Of a stretch of 11,630 bases of DNA, positions 7,808 through 11,630 are shown piece by piece (the first letter of the stretch is position 1; each line of letters starts with the position of its first letter). This DNA comes from Actinobacteria bacterium UBA912. GTDB lineage: Bacteria > Actinomycetota > Coriobacteriia > Anaerosomatales > UBA912. Both the position numbers and the translations under genes were made by a program. The notes beneath the pieces were generated by a model, which did not search any database, was not told the DNA's origin, and saw nothing but the letters and a program-made list of their open reading frames with translations. The stretch is from assembly GCA_002293965.1 (NCBI GenBank), contig DBEG01000105.1:2401-14030 (forward strand). Direction: 5' to 3'.

Positions 7808-9304
7808 TCACATCCCGAATACGAACTGGACTGCTGCCTTTGCAAGCGAGAAAGGCATTCCGGGCACATCGGCGGATGCCCCCAGCACGATGACGTAGGC
7901 CGCACATAGTAGGGTGGGGATGAGCAGTGACGGCCGCGCCTCGTGGATTCGCGGCGACTCCTCGTCCCGGCGCCCCTCGTGATGTGGGAGCGGCTTGAAG
8001 AACGCAAGATAGACTATTGGCAGGAAGTAGGCGGCATTCAGAAGCGAGCTGGCCACCATCACCCCCAGGAACCACCATTGCCCCGCCTCCAGAGACCCCA
8101 GGCACAGATACCACTTGGTGATGAAGCCTGCGAACAATGGGAATCCCGTGAAGCTCAGCGACGCCACCGTGAACGCGCCCATGGTCCAAGGCATCCTGTG
8201 GCCGATGCCGTCCAGTTCGCGAATCTCCGTCTTGCCTGTGGTGCGCTCGATAGCACCTGCGACGAAGAACATCGTGATCTTCGCGAACGCCTGGTTGGCG
8301 ATGTGCGCGATTGCAGCCGTCGCCGCGAAGGGAGTCAGCACTGCGGCCCCAAGCACGATGTAGGACAGTTGGCTTATCGTCGAGTACGCCAGACGGCGCT
8401 TTAGATTGCCCTGGAAGATAGCGATGGTCGACGCAGCGATGATCGTGAACGCCGCCAGCCATGCCAGCGGTGTCGTATAGCCCAGGTCGCCGAGCAGATC
8501 GACTCCGAACACGTTGTAGACCGTCCGCAAAATGCCGAAGGCCCCGACCTTCACCACAGCGACCGCATGCAAGAGTGCACTGACCGGGGTCGGTGCCACC
8601 ATTGCCGTGGGAAGCCAGCCGTGTATTGGCATGATGGCGGCCTTTACGCCGAACCCGGCTATCAGCAGGAAGAAGATGAGAGCGAGCGATCCCGGATCGA
8701 CTGTGGCGTTGAGGATGCCCGGACGATCGAGGTTCAGGGTGCCCACGGCATCGAGCGTCATCACGGAGCCGATCAAGATGAAGGCGCCACCGATGAGAGT
8801 GTAAGCCAGGTATTTTCGGCCGGCCCTTAGAGCCTCCGGAGTCTCCTTGTGAATAACCAGCGGGTATGTGCAGATGGTCAGCATCTCGTAGAAGAGGAAC
8901 AGCGTGAGCAAGTTGTTGGCGAAGGCGATGCCTACGGTGCTCGACACACACAGGGCGAAAAAGCCGAAGAACCGGATACGTTTCTCATCGCCACCCATGT
9001 ATCCGATCGCATAGATGGTGGTGATCACCCAAAGCGTCGCCGAGACCAGCGAGAAGAACATGCCTAGGGCATCAGCGCGGAACCCCAGGCCGACACCGCC
9101 TGTGAAGTCGATGACATCGTAGTAGTACACAGTCCCGCGCAGGGAGCCGGGCAGCATCGACAAGACGATGACCATCTTTGTGATAGCCGCCGAAAGCATC
9201 CAGAAGTGACGCCAGTGCCTGTTCGACCCGTAGAAGAAGACCATTCCGGCGCACGCGAACGAGACTACAGGTGCCAATAGAGGCCTGATGTCCATGACTT
9301 CCAT
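7808..9304 (-). CDS. NuoL/MrpA-like antiporter subunit of the complex I subunit 5 type
   Basis: Multi-pass antiporter-like subunit, 498 residues, second of four. Key residues are E140 in helix 5 (LFYEML), K221 in helix 7 (GFGVKAAIMPIHGW), K252 in helix 8 (AVVKVGAFG), K342 and K397 in helix 12 (FITKWYL). The helix 7-8 loop reads LPTAMVAPTPVSALLHA, which resembles NuoL/MrpA proteins rather than the PDAH...SALLSG form of its D-type neighbours. The NHAxxKA block is altered to NQAFAKITMFF, so the usual His is Gln (Q338). In this operon it may fill the place of the MrpA/NuoL subunit; that is inferred. I start it at ATG 9304 because GGAGG (9310-9314) lies five bases upstream; an ATG at 9322 would overlap the previous gene by 17 bases and leave that site inside the coding region. 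The previous gene's TGA ends one base before this ATG. Confidence 0.92.
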   Translation of the reverse strand: MEVMDIRPLLAPVVSFACAGMVFFYGSNRHWRHFWMLSAAITKMVIVLSMLPGSLRGTVYYYDVIDFTGGVGLGFRADALGMFFSLVSATLWVITTIYAIGYMGGDEKRIRFFGFFALCVSSTVGIAFANNLLTLFLFYEMLTICTYPLVIHKETPEALRAGRKYLAYTLIGGAFILIGSVMTLDAVGTLNLDRPGILNATVDPGSLALIFFLLIAGFGVKAAIMPIHGWLPTAMVAPTPVSALLHAVAVVKVGAFGILRTVYNVFGVDLLGDLGYTTPLAWLAAFTIIAASTIAIFQGNLKRRLAYSTISQLSYIVLGAAVLTPFAATAAIAHIANQAFAKITMFFVAGAIERTTGKTEIRELDGIGHRMPWTMGAFTVASLSFTGFPLFAGFITKWYLCLGSLEAGQWWFLGVMVASSLLNAAYFLPIVYLAFFKPLPHHEGRRDEESPRIHEARPSLLIPTLLCAAYVIVLGASADVPGMPFSLAKAAVQFVFGM

Positions 9305-9305
9305 G

Positions 9306-10805
9306 TCAGCCTCCGGCCCCATTCAACAGTCGCATGACCGCTGGCTCGATGAAGCTCAGGGGTATGCGTCCGGCAAGTCCCATGATCAGGCAGAGCGCGG
9401 CCAGCGACAGCGTCGGGATGAGCATGGATAGAGGCGCCTCCTTGGCGTCGACCACTTCGGATCGGACGGGTGGGAGGAAGTAGAACGCATTCACCATCCT
9501 GATGTAGTAGATGAAGATGAACAGTGCCCCGAAGATCAGCGCGAATCCGAAGAATGGCTGGTCGGCCTCGAAAGCCCCTAGCGCTATGTACCACTTGCAC
9601 AGGAACCCGGCGGTAGGGGGGATGCCCACGATGGAGATCGCCCCGATGGAAAGAGCGGCACACGTGAGCGGCATCGACTTACCCACACCTCGCAGGTCCG
9701 TCAGCGTTCGGTAGCCGGTCCGATATATCAGCGCACCGGCTGCGAAGAATAGCGCAGCCTTGATCAAGGCGTGGTTGAAGACGTGAACGCTTCCGCCTAT
9801 CACGCCGTAGGTCGAGGCGAGGCCCAAGCCCATCACGATGTACCCGATGTTGGATATGGTCGAGTAGGCGAGCATGAGCTTGATGTCCTCCTGGAAGATG
9901 GCGAAGAAGGCCCCCACCACGATGGAGATCGCCCCGAGCCAGACGAAGAGTTGATTCAGGATGGCTAGGTCCACCACACCGGAATCCTGGTAGATCTGCT
10001 GGACCCTGATCACGCCGATGATGCCGACCTTCACCACGAGGCCCGAGAGTACAGCGCTGACCGGACTCGGGGCGATCGCATGCGCGTCCGGCAACCACAC
10101 ATGCAGGGGGAAAATCGCTGCTTTAACCATGAAGCCGACGGTCATGAGTCCCAGCGCCACTGCTGGGGCCGCCGGTGAGCCGTCCAGACCCGCGAGCCTG
10201 CTCGCCGCGTCGGCCATGTTCAGGGTGCCGGTCATGCCGTAGATGAACCCGACTGCGAACAGGACCGACAGCGATGAGATGGCGCCCATGAGCAGGTACT
10301 TGAATGCGGCCATCTCGGCGATCCGCTCTCCGCTGATGGCAACGAGCGCGTATCCAGAGAGGGAGAGGATCTCTAGGAAGATGAAGAAGTTGAACAGATC
10401 GCCCGTGACCGAGAACCCGATCATCCCACCCATGTTCAGCAGCAGGAGGGCGTAGTAGTAGGGGATCCGGTCGGGAACCACGTTGGGCATGTGCTCCACG
10501 TAACGCACCGAAAACAGCACGGCCAGCCACCCAATGAGGCAGATGATCCCGATCACGGCGCTGAACTCGTCGAAGCGCAACTCGATACCGTAAGGCACCT
10601 CCCACCCGCCAGGGACGTATGAGAACAGGCCTTCCCGAGCAACGCGCACGAGCAGCATCAGGGCGGCCAACGATGTCACGCTCATGACCGCGAGGGCGAT
10701 CCACGGAGCAAGGGCCCGATTGCGCAGAGAAAGCGCAGGCACGACAGCCGCTCCGACCAGGGGCGCCATGACGACCAAGACGAGCCAATGTGGCCAGTTC
10801 TCCAA
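9306..10805 (-). CDS. mnhD: MnhD/MrpD-type antiporter subunit D
   Basis: Proton/cation-translocating subunit D of a Mrp/Mnh-type antiporter or Mbh-like membrane module. The 499-residue length is normal for MrpD. Visible channel residues are E145 in helix 5 (FIFLEILSLSGYAL), K228 in helix 7 (GFMVKAAIFPLHVWLPDAHA), K259 in helix 8 (GLVVKVGIIG), K349 (FNHALIKAALFF) and K404 in helix 12 (FLCKWYIALG). The block AYSTISNIGYIVMG is the classical MrpD/NuoN-like signature. Of the four D-like genes this is the most canonical, and its place directly after MnhC matches the standard B-C-D order. The start is TTG 10805, directly abutting the MnhC stop (TAG 10808-10806), with AGGGAG (10815-10820) nine bases upstream. 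TTG gives a sensible N-terminus, with no better start close by. Confidence 0.94.
   Translation of the reverse strand: MENWPHWLVLVVMAPLVGAAVVPALSLRNRALAPWIALAVMSVTSLAALMLLVRVAREGLFSYVPGGWEVPYGIELRFDEFSAVIGIICLIGWLAVLFSVRYVEHMPNVVPDRIPYYYALLLLNMGGMIGFSVTGDLFNFFIFLEILSLSGYALVAISGERIAEMAAFKYLLMGAISSLSVLFAVGFIYGMTGTLNMADAASRLAGLDGSPAAPAVALGLMTVGFMVKAAIFPLHVWLPDAHAIAPSPVSAVLSGLVVKVGIIGVIRVQQIYQDSGVVDLAILNQLFVWLGAISIVVGAFFAIFQEDIKLMLAYSTISNIGYIVMGLGLASTYGVIGGSVHVFNHALIKAALFFAAGALIYRTGYRTLTDLRGVGKSMPLTCAALSIGAISIVGIPPTAGFLCKWYIALGAFEADQPFFGFALIFGALFIFIYYIRMVNAFYFLPPVRSEVVDAKEAPLSMLIPTLSLAALCLIMGLAGRIPLSFIEPAVMRLLNGAGG
9310..9314 (-). promoter_or_regulatory. Ribosome binding site deciding the start at 9304
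   Basis: GGAGG, five bases before ATG 9304 and inside the last codons of mnhD. It favours 9304 over ATG 9322, which is ahead of it. Confidence 0.55.
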
Positions 10806-11162
10806 CTATTCCAGCTCCCTCAATTCGTTCGCCTCGATGGTGTCGCAATGACGGTAGATGCGGATGATCAGACTGAGCGCCAGAGCGGTCGTGGATACAG
10901 CCACGACGATCCCGGTCAAAACGAGAGCTTGGGGCAGGGGGTTGGCGAACGGGGCGACGGCTCCTTCGACCATGATGGGGGCGTGTCCTTCGTCGACTGC
11001 GGAAAGAGCGATGATGAACATGAACACCGAGGTGTGCATGATGTTCAGTCCCAGGAACTTCTTGATCAGGTTGTCCTTCGCGATGATGACGTAGAGCCCG
11101 ATACAAAAGAGCACCACCGAGGCCAGGTAATAAATGTTGTGCCACGCGATGTCGACAGTCAT
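10806..11162 (-). CDS. mnhC: MnhC/MrpC-type antiporter subunit C (NuoK family)
   Basis: Small membrane subunit of Mrp/Mnh antiporters and Mbh-type complexes, homologous to NuoK of complex I. The product has 118 residues with three predicted membrane helices (about 10-28, 33-55, 78-102). The motif NPLPQALVLTGIVV (74-87) is diagnostic for the MrpC branch, and NLIKKFLGLNIM (31-42) aligns with the NuoK helix-2 block. NuoK's two buried glutamates (E36 and E72 in E. coli) align with N40 and V89 here, so the complex I proton path is not conserved, which fits the Mrp branch. ATG 11162 overlaps the MnhB stop as ATGA, and GGAGG (11170-11174) lies seven bases upstream. Confidence 0.95.
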   Translation of the reverse strand: MTVDIAWHNIYYLASVVLFCIGLYVIIAKDNLIKKFLGLNIMHTSVFMFIIALSAVDEGHAPIMVEGAVAPFANPLPQALVLTGIVVAVSTTALALSLIIRIYRHCDTIEANELRELE

Positions 11163-11630
11163 TCGTGGGCCTCCATCTGCAGGAAGATCGTTGAGAATAT
11201 GGCCGCACCGGCGATTCCGATCGCGAATTCGAGTGCGGTGAGCATCCCCTTGCGCACTGCGGCCATCGCTGGGTCGACCGGGAACTCAAGGAAGTGACCG
11301 AAGAGCACGGCCCCGAACACACCGACGATAGCGAAGGCAAGCAGGCCGCTCGCTTGTAGCCATCGGGCTTTCGGGGTGTGAAGGTGCGGCAGGACGCGGT
11401 TCTCGCCGAGGACGATCATCAGTGTGATGAGCATGCCCGCGAGGATCGCGCCGCCTTGGAAGCCTCCGCCCGGGGCCACATTGAAGTCTCCGACGACATA
11501 GATGGCGAACAGAGCCGTGAACGGCGTTATCAGTCTGACCACGAATGAAGTGACGGGGCTCAGGGGCGCCGCAGCGGGAGTACTCAGCCGCGCCGAGGTC
11601 ACGGAGCGGATGATGAGGACCGCGAGCGCC
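11159..11630 (-). CDS. mnhB: MnhB/MrpB-type antiporter subunit B, 5' end unresolved at window edge
   Basis: Membrane subunit of Mrp/Mnh antiporters and Mbh-like modules. The MnhB signature APGGGFQGGAI (43-53 counted from GTG 11602) is clear, with four predicted helices (about 18-37, 49-66, 83-103, 122-143) and a typical C-terminus. A start at GTG 11602 would give 147 residues, but no ribosome binding site precedes it, and the frame stays open to the right edge (reading ALAVLIIRSVT before SARLS). The gene may therefore start outside the window, perhaps as a fusion with an upstream MbhE-like or MnhB N-terminal segment. It is the first visible gene of the operon and overlaps mnhC by the ATGA junction. 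Confidence 0.88.
   Translation of the reverse strand, partial: ALAVLIIRSVTSARLSTPAAAPLSPVTSFVVRLITPFTALFAIYVVGDFNVAPGGGFQGGAILAGMLITLMIVLGENRVLPHLHTPKARWLQASGLLAFAIVGVFGAVLFGHFLEFPVDPAMAAVRKGMLTALEFAIGIAGAAIFSTIFLQMEAHE
11170..11174 (-). promoter_or_regulatory. Ribosome binding site of mnhC
   Basis: GGAGG, seven bases before ATG 11162 and within the last codons of mnhB, supporting the mnhC start. Confidence 0.55.

Noticed and set aside
3617..11630. Respiratory complex I (nuo) or energy-converting hydrogenase operon
   Set aside because: MnhB and the MrpC-type motif NPLPQALVLTG point to the Mrp/Mbh group, and no NuoB/C/D/H/I, hydrogenase or Fe-S subunit is present in the window; such genes outside it cannot be excluded.
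1..11630. CRISPR arrays, insertion sequences, rRNA/tRNA genes or other mobile elements
   Set aside because: No repeat-spacer pattern, transposase, terminal repeats or RNA-gene signatures were seen; coding is nearly continuous on one strand.

Overview
The window is a GC-rich, densely packed stretch with every supported gene on the minus strand, so transcription runs from high to low coordinates. Gene content (a Mrp/Mbh-type antiporter cluster with several D-type subunits, a RipA-like coiled-coil NlpC/P60 protein, and a TldD/TldE pair) and the frequent GTG/TTG starts suggest a high-GC, probably anaerobic Actinobacteriota lineage such as Coriobacteriia or a relative. That placement is an inference from style, not from a marker gene.

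Right block (11630 to 3617): six membrane-protein genes, either overlapping or 0 to 15 bases apart, forming one operon whose promoter lies beyond the right edge. In transcription order they are MnhB (5' end not resolved at the window edge), MnhC (NuoK family), and four consecutive antiporter-like subunits of the NuoL/M/N-MrpA/D family. The first of these is a classical MnhD (499 aa). The second (498 aa) has a NuoL/MrpA-like helix 7-8 loop. The third (502 aa) lacks the helix-8 lysine. The fourth (885 aa) has a normal antiporter core followed by about 300 extra residues and a last membrane helix. No hydrogenase, NuoB/C/D, Fe-S or quinone-site subunit is visible, so this looks like a cation/proton-translocating membrane module, either a stand-alone Mrp-like antiporter or the membrane arm of a larger complex encoded to the right.

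Middle (3420 to 3616): a 197-base gap, the only sizeable non-coding stretch. It holds a plausible extended -10 promoter and two small hairpins, and probably separates the antiporter operon from the next unit.

Left block (3419 to 1): a secreted coiled-coil NlpC/P60 cell-wall peptidase, then TldD and TldE, the two halves of a zinc metalloprotease. The last gene runs off the left edge. Tight spacing (7 bases, then an ATGA overlap) indicates one operon. No RiPP precursor or toxin/antitoxin substrate is visible.

The most unusual items are the fourth antiporter subunit with its large helical C-terminal part, and the run of four divergent D-type paralogues that differ at specific proton-channel residues.
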